22,500 nt of DNA from Halichondria panicea (lineage: Eukaryota; Porifera; Demospongiae; Suberitida; Halichondriidae), in NCBI RefSeq assembly GCF_963675165.1, contig NC_087387.1, positions 3,411,990-3,434,489 of the forward strand, given 5' to 3'. Positions 1 to 9,905 of this stretch are shown piece by piece. The number at the start of each line of letters is the position of its first letter. Position 1 is the first letter of the stretch. The position numbers and the translations under genes were made by a program. The notes beneath the pieces were generated by a model, which saw only the letters and a list, made by a program, of their open reading frames with translations, was not told where the DNA came from and did not search any database.

Positions 1-343
1 CGCACACACAGGGGGCACACACACACACACGCACACACAGGGGCACACACACAGGGGCACACACGCACACACAGGGGCACACACAAGGGAGTATCACACA
101 CAGGGGGCACACATACACACACACGCAGGGGCAAACAATCACACGGGGCACACACACACACAGGGGGCACACAACACAGAGGGCACACATACACACATAC
201 ATGTACGCACACGCACACACATACACGTACGCACACGCACACACAGGGGCACACACACACGCACACTCAGGGGGCACACGCACACACGGGGGCACACACA
301 CACTCACACACACACGCACACACACTCACACACTACACGCACA

Positions 344-386
<43 letters not shown>

Positions 387-1415
387 TCACGCACACACAC
401 ACACACGTAAACACAGGGGCAAACACATCACACACACTCACACACTACACGCACACACACACACAGAGGACACACACACACACACGCACAGACGCTCACA
501 CACACACACACGCACACATTCACACACGCACACACAACACAGGGGCACACACACACACACACACGCACACACACAGGTGGGGACATACACACACGACGCA
601 CACACACACAGGAGCACACACACGCACGCACACATGGGTACACACAAACGCACACACAGGGGGGACACACACATACACACACAAGCACACGCACGCACAC
701 TCAGGGGCACACACACACGCACACACTGGGGCACACATACATGCACCACACATACACACGCGCAAACACGCACACATAAGAGAGACACACACATACACAC
801 ACAAACACACACGCAGGGCACACACACACACACACACACACCACACGCGCACACACACGCACACACACACACACACACACTCACACGCACACACATGGGT
901 AACACAACACAACACAGGGGGCACACAGGGGTACACACACGCACACACACACACAGGGGGGGGGGACACGCACACACACGCACACACTGGGGTCACAGGG
1001 GGCACAAACACGCACACACACACACACGCGGGCACGCACACACACACACACACACACACACTCAGGGGCACACACACACACACAGGGGAACACACACACA
1101 CACAGGCGCACACACACACACAGACACAGGGAGCACACACATACACCCACACACACACATACACACACACACACGCACACACAGGCGTACACACACACAC
1201 ACACACACACAGACGCAGGCATACACCACACACACACACACACAGACACAAGGGGCACACACACACACGCGCACAAATGGGCACACACACACACTCACAC
1301 ACACGCACACACACACACACACACAGAGGTACACACACAAACACACACACGCAGCACGCACACACACACACGCAGCACAAACACACACACACATTCACAC
1401 ACACACAGGCGCGCG

Positions 1416-1455
<40 letters not shown>

Positions 1456-1500
1456 CAGGGAGCACACGCACACACACACACACAACGCAGGGAGCACACA

Positions 1501-1544
<44 letters not shown>

Positions 1545-1820
1545 GCACACACACAGGAGGCACACACACGCATGGGCACACACACACACGTGCACACACA
1601 CACACACCACACACACACACACACACACAAGCACACACAGGAGGCACACACACGCACGGGCACACACATACACACACCACACACACCACACACACGCACG
1701 CACACACACAGAGGTACACACACGCACACACACACGCAGCACAAACACACACACACATTCACGCACACACAGGCGCACGCACACACACACACGAGCAGGG
1801 AGCACACACATACACACAGC

Positions 1821-1853
<33 letters not shown>

Positions 1854-1901
1854 CACACACACACAGAGACGCAGGGAGCACACACATACACCACACACAC
1901 A

Positions 1902-1932
<31 letters not shown>

Positions 1933-1983
1933 CAAGCACACACACAGGAGGCACACACACGCATGGGCACAAACACACACATG

Positions 1984-2014
<31 letters not shown>

Positions 2015-2246
2015 GCAGGCAGCACACACATACACACACAGAGAGACGCAGGCAGCACACACATACACCACACACACACGCACACACACACACACGTGCA
2101 CACACACACACAGGCACACACACACACACAGGGGCATACACACACACCACACGCACGGCACACACACGCACACACACACATACACACACAGGGGCACACA
2201 CACACACACACAGGGGCACACACACACCACACGCACACACACTCAG
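1..2246 (+). repeat. (CA)n satellite with GGGG interruptions
   Basis: Almost pure CA dinucleotide on the + strand, interrupted by GCAC, TACA and short G runs (AGGGGCAC, AGGGGGCAC). Higher-order structure is visible: a block with CAGGAGGCACACACACGC recurs near 1553, 1640 and 1946, blocks with GAGCAGGGAGCACAC occur near 1452 and 1793, and GACGCAGG(G/C)AGCACAC occurs near 1869, 2011 and 2047. The long open frames, His-Thr on one strand and Cys-Val on the other, follow from the dinucleotide and are not genes. Alternating CA can form Z-DNA, and the G runs give periodic G clusters. No transcription signal is evident. Confidence 0.95.
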
Positions 2247-2821
2247 GGATTGGGACCAACATAAAAAATACAGTAACTTCAACCTGCTATTGTTTACTGT
2301 GTATATCAATCTGTGTAATACTTTATGATGAAATGAAACACTAGCTTCCATTCTCTAAGAAATAAAGCCCCGCCCCGCCCACTAATTAATCAGTGGTCCT
2401 TTTTGTCGAAGCACTTTCTATTGAGAATGTGGAGTTTAAACACTAAGTCTACTAGCTATTGCTGCTGCTCATTATACTTAGTGCTAACAACTCACTCTTG
2501 CGCTTAGCACTACTGGTCTTTGCAACAGAGAAATAACAGAAAGTTGTTTGATGTAGCAGCCTCATCTTGGATAGTAGGCTTCCCAGGGACACGATCAACA
2601 ATTTTTTTGACAAAAGTAGAAGGATAGATCAGCTAAGGAAGGCTTATGGAAGTTATCTATTGCCTCACAAACTTTACTAGAGAGTGTTTTAAGCACCGCA
2701 TAAGTCACTTCTCTATTAAACACTAACTGCAATGAATAGGGAGTGGTAATGAACGCGTGGGCGGAAACCATGGCGACCGTGTGGGCGGGTCTTTAAATTT
2801 GCAAATTTAGCAATAATTGAA
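2247..2821. other. Non-coding spacer with an inverted-repeat element end
   Basis: No coding sequence recognised. It is unique AT-rich DNA after the satellite edge. Near its right end, 2810-2830 reads GCAATAATTGAAGGTCCCAGT, up to a leading base the same as the right arm of the fold-back element Z near 9478-9498. A GTGGGCGG-rich stretch at 2755-2790 precedes it, as a GTGGGCGTGGC stretch does in Z. Part of this spacer is therefore probably an older relative of Z, into whose end element X later inserted. Confidence 0.55.
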
Positions 2822-2830
2822 GGTCCCAGT
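2822..2830. repeat. Left target-site duplication of element X
   Basis: GGTCCCAGT directly precedes the CAGAGG terminus of X. The same nine bases at 4999-5007 directly follow its CCTCTG terminus. A 9-bp duplication is typical of Mutator-type transposases. Confidence 0.85.
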
Positions 2831-2941
2831 CAGAGGAAGTGCGAAGCACTTAACCTTTGCTAATCAGGTCTCTAATTGCATGCCAGTCTCATGAATTAGC
2901 CGCCCTTCCTACCTGAGGGGGAGACCTTGAGCCTAACCATG
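2831..2941 (+). repeat. X/Y family terminal repeat, copy 1 (left end of X)
   Basis: First of four copies of the same terminus. It shares GCGAAGCACTTAACCTTTGC and CTCATGAATTAGCCGCC with the copies ending at 4998 (inverted), starting at 5753 (direct) and ending at 13055 (inverted). Insertion W interrupts it after CCATG. Confidence 0.85.
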
Positions 2942-3646
2942 CAGTGGCGTGTACAATGGGGGGCTTGAGCACCCCCCTGTCCTCCCAGACAACCATGAAA
3001 CTAATCGTATCACTCAGTAGCTAGCTAGCTAACTGTGCAGCTCTATCTCAATGACACAACGATTACAAGTCATGACCACCTTGTTATGTAATGCTAATTG
3101 CATGCATAATAGATCCTCTGCACTATTCCCAGTCACCTCTTGCTCCACTGAGAGATACTGAGAAGCAATGACTAACACTAGAATGACTGGACATCCCCAT
3201 TGTGATTGACCAGTTTGCTAGGATGTACCCCAGAAGAATAGTGCATGGAGATCCTACAAGATGACTGACTCATAATTATGTCTTATTATCACGCTATGCA
3301 TGCATTAGATCCCATTTGAGTGTATTTAGCAGGGAACTATGAGCTATAGTACCGGTACTATAGATTACTCTGGGCTACAAACTACAACATTATACATTAT
3401 ATTGTCAATTACAAGAAGATACACAGAAAAATTATTGTTGCTTTGTCTAGGAGAGAAGCTCTAGAGGAGAATAGTAGGAGCCGCTCTTTTCTTGGGCAGT
3501 GTGCTGTACTTTTTTGCATGGGGGAGGAGCTGGATGTATGAAAGATACGCCGCAATAAATGCGGGGCGTAAAATCGCGCACGCTATGCGCACGGCTCCAT
3601 TTTTTTTTCTGTAGTTTTGAGCACCCTCCTGCTTCAATCGCCCCTG
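2942..3646. mobile_element. Insertion W inside X (705 bp, 5-bp target duplication)
   Basis: The element starts CAGTGGCG and ends CGCCCCTG, imperfect inverted termini. Further in, GGGGGGCTTGAGCACC near the left end mirrors GAGCACCCTCC near the right end. The direct repeat CCATG flanks it at 2937-2941 and 3647-3651. The matching place in Y (12915-12920, CCATGG, read on the other strand) has one uninterrupted copy, a natural empty site. A short weak reading frame on the minus strand shows no domain. Termini of the CAGTGG type occur in several cut-and-paste superfamilies; I do not assign one. Confidence 0.8.
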
Positions 3647-4892
3647 CCATGGGTACACCAGGAGTGAACTGCATGCACTGAGCAGATATCAAACATTCAC
3701 AACTGAAGATGTGAGATGTGGAATGCTTCTTCAGAGGCACATTTTACACTTCACACTGTCAAATACAATTGGAGGAAAGTTCTCCCATTATTACTGTTTT
3801 ATCAAATGCCTTCATTAGATGTACGTGCGCCAGTTGATCATCCTCCCTCACAAGTTACATAACTGAACAAGTTACATAACTGACCACAACTATTTAAAAA
3901 TTGGACATGAGCATGGCTAACAGCTATTAATACGTTATGATGCATGTTATTGCTGCACTTGGTCGAATATCAATAGAAATGTACAACAAAAAATGACATG
4001 ATTGTTTACAGTCGTATACAATTAAATTAATGCAGTCATTGGCAATCGATCAACGCAAAATTAGGTTTGGCGACAACAGTACTTAATGTGTACTTCAACA
4101 TTAATTTGATGGAAAAAACCCTGGGCATATTTGACCCACTTGAATGTTACAACAGTAATGTCATTCGGCATCGTACACAGCATCCCGTGCTTCCTTCACT
4201 ACGTATCCAAAGGAACTGTCTACAACGCAATTGCATTTGGAGTCACAGGATTGTCAGGTTCAACATGTACTTCTATATATAGTGTACTTCTATATATAGG
4301 CACAGGGACACCTTCGTCAATAAGTACACTTGCTTTTCAGAGTACTTCTGGATATAGTTTTTCCGGTATGGTGTGTGACTGTTTAAGACTCTGCGTCTGA
4401 ATAGTCCGGGGTTCCGTTGGCCGAAAACAAACAGCAATTCCCCTCACTATTATTACCGTCTTGTCTTGCCTTGCCGTCTTTAATTCTACCACATTGGCAA
4501 ACTCAGGTGTGAATACTAAAGGTGTGAATACTAATGAGGAAGAATGCTCGAGCTCTTCATTTCTTGTCGTATCTTGAACTGGTTTGGCAGGAGTTGAATG
4601 AGCACATTAACTGTGTGAACGAGAGAACGACGACCACTAAGTAATGAGCCCACAGTCGAACACAGGGCGGATGAGACACAGGGCGGATGAGATTTTGCTG
4701 GTCTTTGTTGCATGTAGCATGCATGTACGGTCTACTTTATACGTATGGCCTCAGGCTCTTTTGCTGTGGTACATGCATGGTCCTGGATAATCATAGATGA
4801 TGGCTTCTTATAGCTGGTTGTTTTGGAGTGTTCCCTGACATGATTCTATTGATGGCAAGCTTGCATGATGTCTTTTAGCGTCTTTTAGCTTG

Positions 4893-4998
4893 TTGGTTAG
4901 TCTCACGAATCAGCCGCCCTTCCTAGGTCTCTGAGACTGCATGCAATTAACACAACGGACCTAATGAGCACAAGGTTAAGTGCTTCGCACCTCCTCTG
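4893..4998 (-). repeat. X/Y family terminal repeat, copy 2 (right end of X)
   Basis: Inverted relative to copy 1. It runs from the GTCTCACGAATCAGCCGCC segment to CTTCGCACCTCCTCTG and has lost some internal bases compared with the Y copies. Confidence 0.85.
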
Positions 4999-5007
4999 GG
5001 TCCCAGT
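4999..5007. repeat. Right target-site duplication of element X
   Basis: GGTCCCAGT, identical to 2822-2830. Sequence then continues AGTCTAGAGGAGG, the original downstream flank. Confidence 0.85.
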
Positions 5008-5085
5008 AGTCTAGAGGAGGTTGGTCACGCGTCATAATTTGCTCATGTGACTGCAAAATCTTTTCTTTTTTTGTTGCCATTTCCA

Positions 5086-5752
5086 ATGAATCTCCAACCC
5101 TACTTACTTGACACCAACCAGGCCAGGAAAACGAGCACCCCTAAGGCTAAGACTGTTAGAAAACTCAGTCTGTAAACCTAGGCAGCTGGATCTCCTCACC
5201 ATATTCATTCTGCTAATGCAAGTGTTAGAGCTCCTCAAGTATACTGTAAGACAATATGCTTATGCTGATGCTTGGAGTGAGGTACGCGATAAGAGAACTG
5301 GCCCACTCATCACAACAACAAATATTGGAGAGCAGCTGCTTCATTTGTGCTTGCTTCATTTGTGCTTCATTTGTTAGAACACAAGCAGTTCAGCGATCAG
5401 GTAAAGTAAGAAGTGCTAAAGCTTCAGTACTCAATATTATAGGGGTGCTACTAAATGCAACAGCATCACTGTATTATAATTATATATAATGTCGAAGTTC
5501 AGTTGTACTGAAATAACGGCTTGAGATAATTATTGTAATAAATGTCACATGTCCCTTGGTTTTTTGGTAGGTGCATCATGCCGGTATAAAGTTGTTGGTT
5601 GGTTGAAGAAAAAATTTGCTCAGCCCCGAAATGCAGAGGACTTCTACTTTGCTTTTTGCTTTTTGCTTTACATTCTTCTGTTGCTGTACAAACTGAAGAA
5701 GCTAGTGTTAAGGTGCACAATACAGCCAATGTCAGCGTACAGACCGCACGCA
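5086..5752 (+). pseudogene. Gene H, 5' part: multi-exon gene of unknown function, cut by element Y
   Basis: A candidate start at 5086 opens a basic N-terminus (MNLQPYLLDTNQARKTS...), running to an in-frame stop unless splicing occurs at the GTAAAC near 5172. Plausible later exons begin after ...TTGGTAG at about 5570, coding GASCRYKVVGWLKKKF, followed after a frame change by a stretch rich in VQT motifs (AVQTEEASVKVH, VSVQTAR). The frame change coincides with a short repeat, GCTTTTTGCTTTTTGC, near 5650. The VQT frame runs straight into Y at 5752. With one copy of the 9-bp target duplication left out, it stays open past 13065. The protein is not one I can name. Exon structure is inferred and low-confidence; truncation by Y is well supported. 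Confidence 0.5.
5744..5752. repeat. Left target-site duplication of element Y
   Basis: CCGCACGCA, repeated exactly at 13056-13064, flanking the CAGAGG...CCTCTG termini of Y. Confidence 0.9.
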
Positions 5753-5895
5753 CAGAGGAGGCGCGAAGCACTTAACCTTTGCTAATCAGGTCTCTAATTA
5801 CCGTTGTGTTAATTGCATGCCAGTCTCATGAATTAGCCGCCCTTCCTAAGTGAGAGACCTAGGAAGTAGGAAGGGCGGCTGATTCGTGAGACTAA
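5753..5895 (+). repeat. X/Y family terminal repeat, copy 3 (left end of Y), with hairpin
   Basis: Besides being inverted relative to 12913-13055, this end contains its own hairpin: 5822-5848 pairs with 5867-5893 over 27 bases with two mismatches, around the GCCGCCCTTCC/GGAAGGGCGGC core. A related but imperfect internal hairpin is present at the right end of Y. Confidence 0.85.
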
Positions 5896-6603
5896 CCAAC
5901 AAGCTGAAAGACATCATGCAAGACAGCCTGGAGCAAAGAGCTTGCGAATCATGTCAGGGAAGACTCCAAAATCCAGGACCGTGATCGGATGTATTAAGGT
6001 ATTAAGGAAAAACTATATCCAGAAGTACTCTGAAAAGCAAGTGCACTTATTGACAAAGGTATCCCTGTACCTATATATAGAAGTACATCAAATGCAATTG
6101 CGTTGTAGACAGTTCCTTTGGATACGTAGTGAAGGAAGCTGTGTACGATGCCCTCATAAGGAATGACATTACTGTTGTAACATTCAAGTGGGTCAAATAT
6201 GTCAGTGACTGGTATATACCGTATGGGCCCAGTACAATGAAAGGTGTATGGCCATCAAATTAATCATCAAATTAATGTTGAAGTACACTGTTGTCGCGTA
6301 ACCTAATTTTGCGTTGATCGATTTCCAATTACTGCATTAATTTAATTTCGCACGACTGTTGTTCTAATAGCATTGTTCACCGCTCATGCCATTTTTTGTT
6401 GTACATTTCTATTGAAATTCGACCAAGTGCAGCAATAACATGCATCATAATTATACACGCTGTTAGCCATGAATATAATGCTCATGATTATCAATGTCCA
6501 ATGTCCAATTTATAAATAGTTGTGATCAGTTATATTGCAGTAACTTGTGAGGGAGGATGATCAAACTGGCACATTGTAGTAACGTACATCAAATGAAGGC
6601 ATT

Positions 6604-6611
6604 TGATAAAA
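6604..6611. repeat. Left target-site duplication of element M
   Basis: TGATAAAA, repeated at 12695-12702. Element X has only one copy at the corresponding place (3797-3804, complementary strand), so this is a duplication made by the M insertion rather than a chance repeat. Confidence 0.82.
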
Positions 6612-6655
6612 TTAGTGGCGTTAAATCCAGAAGGTTAGCCGAGGTTAAAGGTCAT
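6612..6655 (+). repeat. Left terminal inverted repeat of M
   Basis: It starts TTAGTGGCGTTAAATCC, followed by AGAAGGTTAGCCGAGGTTAAAG. The right end of M contains the inverted counterpart CTTTGACCTGGGCTAACCTTCT. The similarity covers about 40 bases with several mismatches. Confidence 0.75.
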
Positions 6656-6737
6656 AATATTCAGTCTGAGCATGCGCGAATATAATAGTCTGCGATTTTC
6701 TCAATAATTAGCCGCTCATGCGGTCTAGGCTAGATAC

Positions 6738-8066
6738 ATGCTGAGCCTTAGGAAATCAAGTCCACAGAAGGAGCCAAATAAGGAGAAGGAGAAGTCCCTT
6801 ACAGTAGAGAGCTTTGTCCCTCCAGGAATCTCTAATTTGGCAAATAATTACTATGCTAATGCGTGTATCAGTGCTTGCTAAACCTTGATTCATTTCTGGA
6901 TGTGATGTGTGCGGTTCTCATGAAGGTAAACGGAGATAACTAATGTGAAATATACATGCAGAGTGTGTGATAGAAACAGTGGACTGTTTGATGAGGGGGT
7001 ATAAGTTCTCTAATGTCCGACAGGATCCACCATTATCATAAAGTCCCTGCAAGTCACGAGTCACAACCAACAATAATAATTATAATTATTCACATAGCCA
7101 TATTGCCTTACATAACAATCGGTGAACAACAAGATGCGCACGAGTTCTACTGCCATCTCATCGACCATTTAAGTGAACGAGTCAAGGGTGGTGCGTGTGC
7201 GTACTTTATTAGTGCTCAATTATTAATTTGTGAATACTGTTCTCAGGACAAAACAGGCACTTTCAACAGTTACTAAGTTTGAGTAAGAGCAAAAAAGTTG
7301 GTTAATTCATAAGTACAGTGTGTATGTCACCACAAAGTGTGGGTGGTACTCATACTATTCACACATTAACCAATACCAGCCATCTGCACCCAGTGTGGAC
7401 ACTCGTGCTCTCATAAAGTAGAATATCCAGTACTGGAACTTTATGCTTGTGTAGGTAACCAAACAGCTATATTCATATACTTAAGTTATCAACTTTCAGG
7501 GCCAAGAACTGGTTGCAGATTGCACACCAAGTGAAGAAATCTTATCTGACAGCCAATGTTCAAAGTACAGTGTTACTTTATTCATTAACTTACTTTATTC
7601 ATTAACTTTAAATAAGCTTCTTATAGTTGTGGAAAGAAGGGTTCCGTGAAACTAACTAAAGCAATTACACGATTCCCAAAGCACTCACGTAACAAGAATG
7701 CAGAATGCAGAATGCAGAACAGGTAATGTCTGTGTAAAAATCATCTAATTTTACTGCTCAATTTCAGAACGGGGAGCCCTGAAATTCAACAATTGAAATA
7801 ATTATCACATGTGTAACTGTTAACAGAGAACTTCACTGAAGATACAAGGACAAAACACATCAGTCGTATACAATCTCAAAGGAGCAGTGGTTCACACAGG
7901 GTTCAATCCAAACATGGGTCGATCAAGAAACAACTGTAAAAAATGGTTTTGCGCTGACGACCAGACGGTATAGCACCTACCCATCAATTGATAATATTTA
8001 CCCATTCAGGTGAAAGCAGTGAGCTCTGTGGCACCCTTTCCTCCTAAAACCCCTGACCATCCATAA
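6738..8066 (+). pseudogene. Ubiquitin-specific-protease-like gene (peptidase C19) in M
   Basis: USP enzymes cleave ubiquitin from proteins through a Cys-His-Asp triad. Recognisable pieces occur in family order. The start at 6738 leads to a lysine-rich N-terminus and a degenerate Cys box, GISNLANNYYANACI, in which the usual catalytic Cys is Tyr (6849-6851). The QQDAHEF box is at 7127-7147 (EQQDAHEFYCHLIDHL). A finger-like CTQCGHSC and a YSCGKK segment follow around 7385-7640. Then YNLKGAVVH leads to WFCADDQT near 7944-7967. A 42-bp GT-AG intron (7968-8009) joins this to a last exon ending at 8064-8066. The expected Gly-His-Tyr is not visible: GRS stands at its place. Frameshifts, for instance after 6878, remain even when introns are allowed. 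It is either decayed or a former pseudo-enzyme. Identity as USP is fairly secure from the ordered motifs; exon borders in 6880-7860 are not. Confidence 0.75.
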
Positions 8067-8213
8067 CTATTGGTAGAGTTACAAAGAATAGTACGACCTT
8101 CCACACCTACATGTATACACTCCTGATACTATGTACATGTACATGTATGTCTTGTGTCATGTATGTCTTGTGTACATGTAGAACAACGAGCTGATGTACA
8201 CTCGAACACTTCA

Positions 8214-9905
8214 ATGTTGCGCACAATTCAACCACTACTCTCTAAGGCCTGGCTTACTGATGAAGTATGTTGCTGACATACACAGCTATCACATTTACAT
8301 GTTCCTAAATTAATGCTAAATTAATTTAGGTAATGACCAACTATGCTAAACTGGTGGCACACACAGCTAAAACAGTAAGCACTACAAACATTACTTTTTG
8401 ATATTTGTTATACATGATTAGAGTGGAAAGAACGTAGTTGTGCTAAGCTCTCAATTCTTCTCAAAGCTGACTGTTTCAGGTTACCTAGGAGTAAAAAATT
8501 GGTACCGAAAGGTAATTTTTAAAGACTCTTAAAGTATGACAATAATAGAAAGTTGCAGGTAAATTTTCTCCAACAAGACCTATTTTTGTGTATTATAAAC
8601 AAGGGCCACATGCACTGGACATTGCTGGTAAGATACCCAAATGTAAGAAAAACTAGTTTCACAATGAATTTCACAGGTGGTAGATGTACTAAACAAGCAG
8701 GCAGAATACTACGACGCGGACTACAAGCTAGCCTGGGATAGAATCAGGTACACACAAAATCTATAGGGCAAAACAGCAAGAATTATTACAGAGACTTGGG
8801 CTTAGACACAATTGATTGGATGGAATGGAAATATGTACACAGGACGGTAATAAAATTACTTGGAATGTGTCACACGGTACATGTGTGAGATATTAAAACA
8901 TAGTTACAGGACAATCCGGTACAAACCAACGGATTCAATGTGGGATATTTGGTACGTGCGTACCTATACCTCAGGTATATTAAGGACTGGGACCTTCAAT
9001 TATTGCTGAATCAGCTAAAACGCAGCCACGCCCACGATTTTTAATATGTTTTGTGTGTAAAAATTTTGTGCAGCTACTGATCTTTTTTAGTTCTAAAAAC
9101 GGTGTTCTAAACCTTCCTTTTAGCTCTTAATTCTTAGTGTAGTAGGTAGTTCAAAGGCTTAAGCAGACATATCTGCTGGGAGAGAGCCACTTCTTTGGCC
9201 AAAGGTGAGATTTTGCACAAAACTTAGTCTTACAGCTGGCAATAAGTGACATTTTTATTTTTATAGGCTAATAACTTACTCTAAATAGAACATGATGCTC
9301 TCTCCCAGCGGATATGTCTGCTTAAGCCTTTGAACTACCTACAACACTAAGAATTAAGAGCTAAAAGGAAGGTTTAGAACACCGTTTTTAGAACTAAAAA
9401 AGATAAGTAGCTGCACAAAATTTTTACACACAAAACATATTAAAAATCGTGGGCGTGGCTGCGTTTTAGCTGATTCAGCAATAATTGAAGGTCCCAGTCC
9501 TTAATATACCTGAGACCTAACACGCACTACTCTATTCTATGTAACATATTTGGAATACAGACAGCATTATGCCGAGTGTTTGTGTTTGGGTTGGCTTGGG
9601 ACTTTGATCAAGACAACATGGGTCTACTGAGAAAGCTAATGGCAGAAGAACTAATGAATGAAAATGTGATGTAAGGGATTTAGAATTCGCATAAGTACGA
9701 ATTTACTAACAGGAACAACAAGGAAAGGAAAGACATATTGAAACTCACAATCCCAGATTCTTTCCACTACAACCCCAATATGTTTATAGAGCCTCAAATC
9801 TCAATCTCAACTAACGGCAACAAAAAATCAACGCTACACAATGTCAACCCCGACACAAATTATCACAAATTATGGCAAAGTAAACCTACTAAACCAGCAA
9901 TCTGA
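8214..9905 (+). pseudogene. Ulp1-like SUMO-protease gene (peptidase C48) in M, multi-exon, interrupted by Z
   Basis: Ulp1/SENP enzymes process SUMO with a His-Asp-Cys triad. A candidate start at 8214 leads to AWLTDE. GT-AG introns at 8265-8329, 8375-8421, 8512-8558, 8628-8676 and 8847-8909 join the frame into NVVVLSSQFFSKL, GYLGVKNWYRK, GHMHWTLL (catalytic His 8613-8615), VVDVLNKQAEYYDADY (catalytic Asp 8713-8715) and VQTNGF. The border around 8748-8795 is unclear. In the expected D-C-G box one base is missing, so the catalytic Cys (8939-8941) and CGIFGTC lie in the next frame. Fold-back Z follows at 8970. After it, WDFDQDNMGLLRKLM resembles a C48 C-terminus. A 42-bp intron (9671-9712) would keep the frame open to 9903-9905. 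The number of small introns that restore the family motifs makes the call strong. The copy is inactive because of the frameshift and Z. Confidence 0.83.
8970..9514. mobile_element. Fold-back element Z (545 bp, ~235-bp inverted arms) inside the Ulp1-like gene
   Basis: The left arm starts CTCAGGTATATTAAGGACTG and the right arm is its near-perfect complement, ending CAGTCCTTAATATACCTGAG. Arms run about 235 bases each around a ~75-base centre (AGCCACTTCTTTGGCC...). Nothing codes. The exact edge is uncertain: either the whole palindrome is the element, or it starts at TTAA (8979) with a TTAA duplication in a palindromic target, as for piggyBac-type elements. A motif from its end recurs at 2810-2830. 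High arm identity points to a recent insertion compared with M. Confidence 0.85.

Larger units (their letters stand above)
2831..4998. mobile_element. Element X: terminal-inverted-repeat DNA transposon, 9-bp target duplication
   Basis: It begins CAGAGGAAGTGCGAAGCAC and ends with the inverted counterpart, CTTCGCACCTCCTCTG, flanked by the 9-bp direct repeat GGTCCCAGT. The inverted ends extend over more than 100 bp. Most of the interior also occurs in inverted orientation in element Y: X 3652-3788 matches about 12765-12910, and X 3797-4370 plus 4840-4998 match 5753-6611. Y lacks the X segment at about 4380-4840. No transposase domain is recognisable in X, so it looks non-autonomous and was probably mobilised by a Mutator-type enzyme. 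X carries insertion W. At 3797-3804 (TTTTATCA) it keeps the uninterrupted version of the site where M entered Y. Confidence 0.85.

Noticed and set aside
1-2246. CRISPR-like regular repeats and spacers
   Set aside because: Units are degenerate CA repeats with irregular spacing; the window is eukaryotic.
201-2351. Long His-Thr (+) and Cys-Val (-) open frames, up to 583 codons
   Set aside because: They follow directly from CA/TG dinucleotide repeats, which have no stop codons in most frames; the same happens in the right block.
6955-7000. CRVCDRNSGLFDEG reading as a zinc knuckle in the USP-like gene
   Set aside because: The alternative frame ECVIETVDCLMRGYKF fits better between the Cys box and the QQDAHEF box; undecided, so not annotated.
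8960-9525. ACCTA as target duplication of Z
   Set aside because: The flanks ACCTATAC and ACCTAACA differ and do not abut the arms symmetrically.
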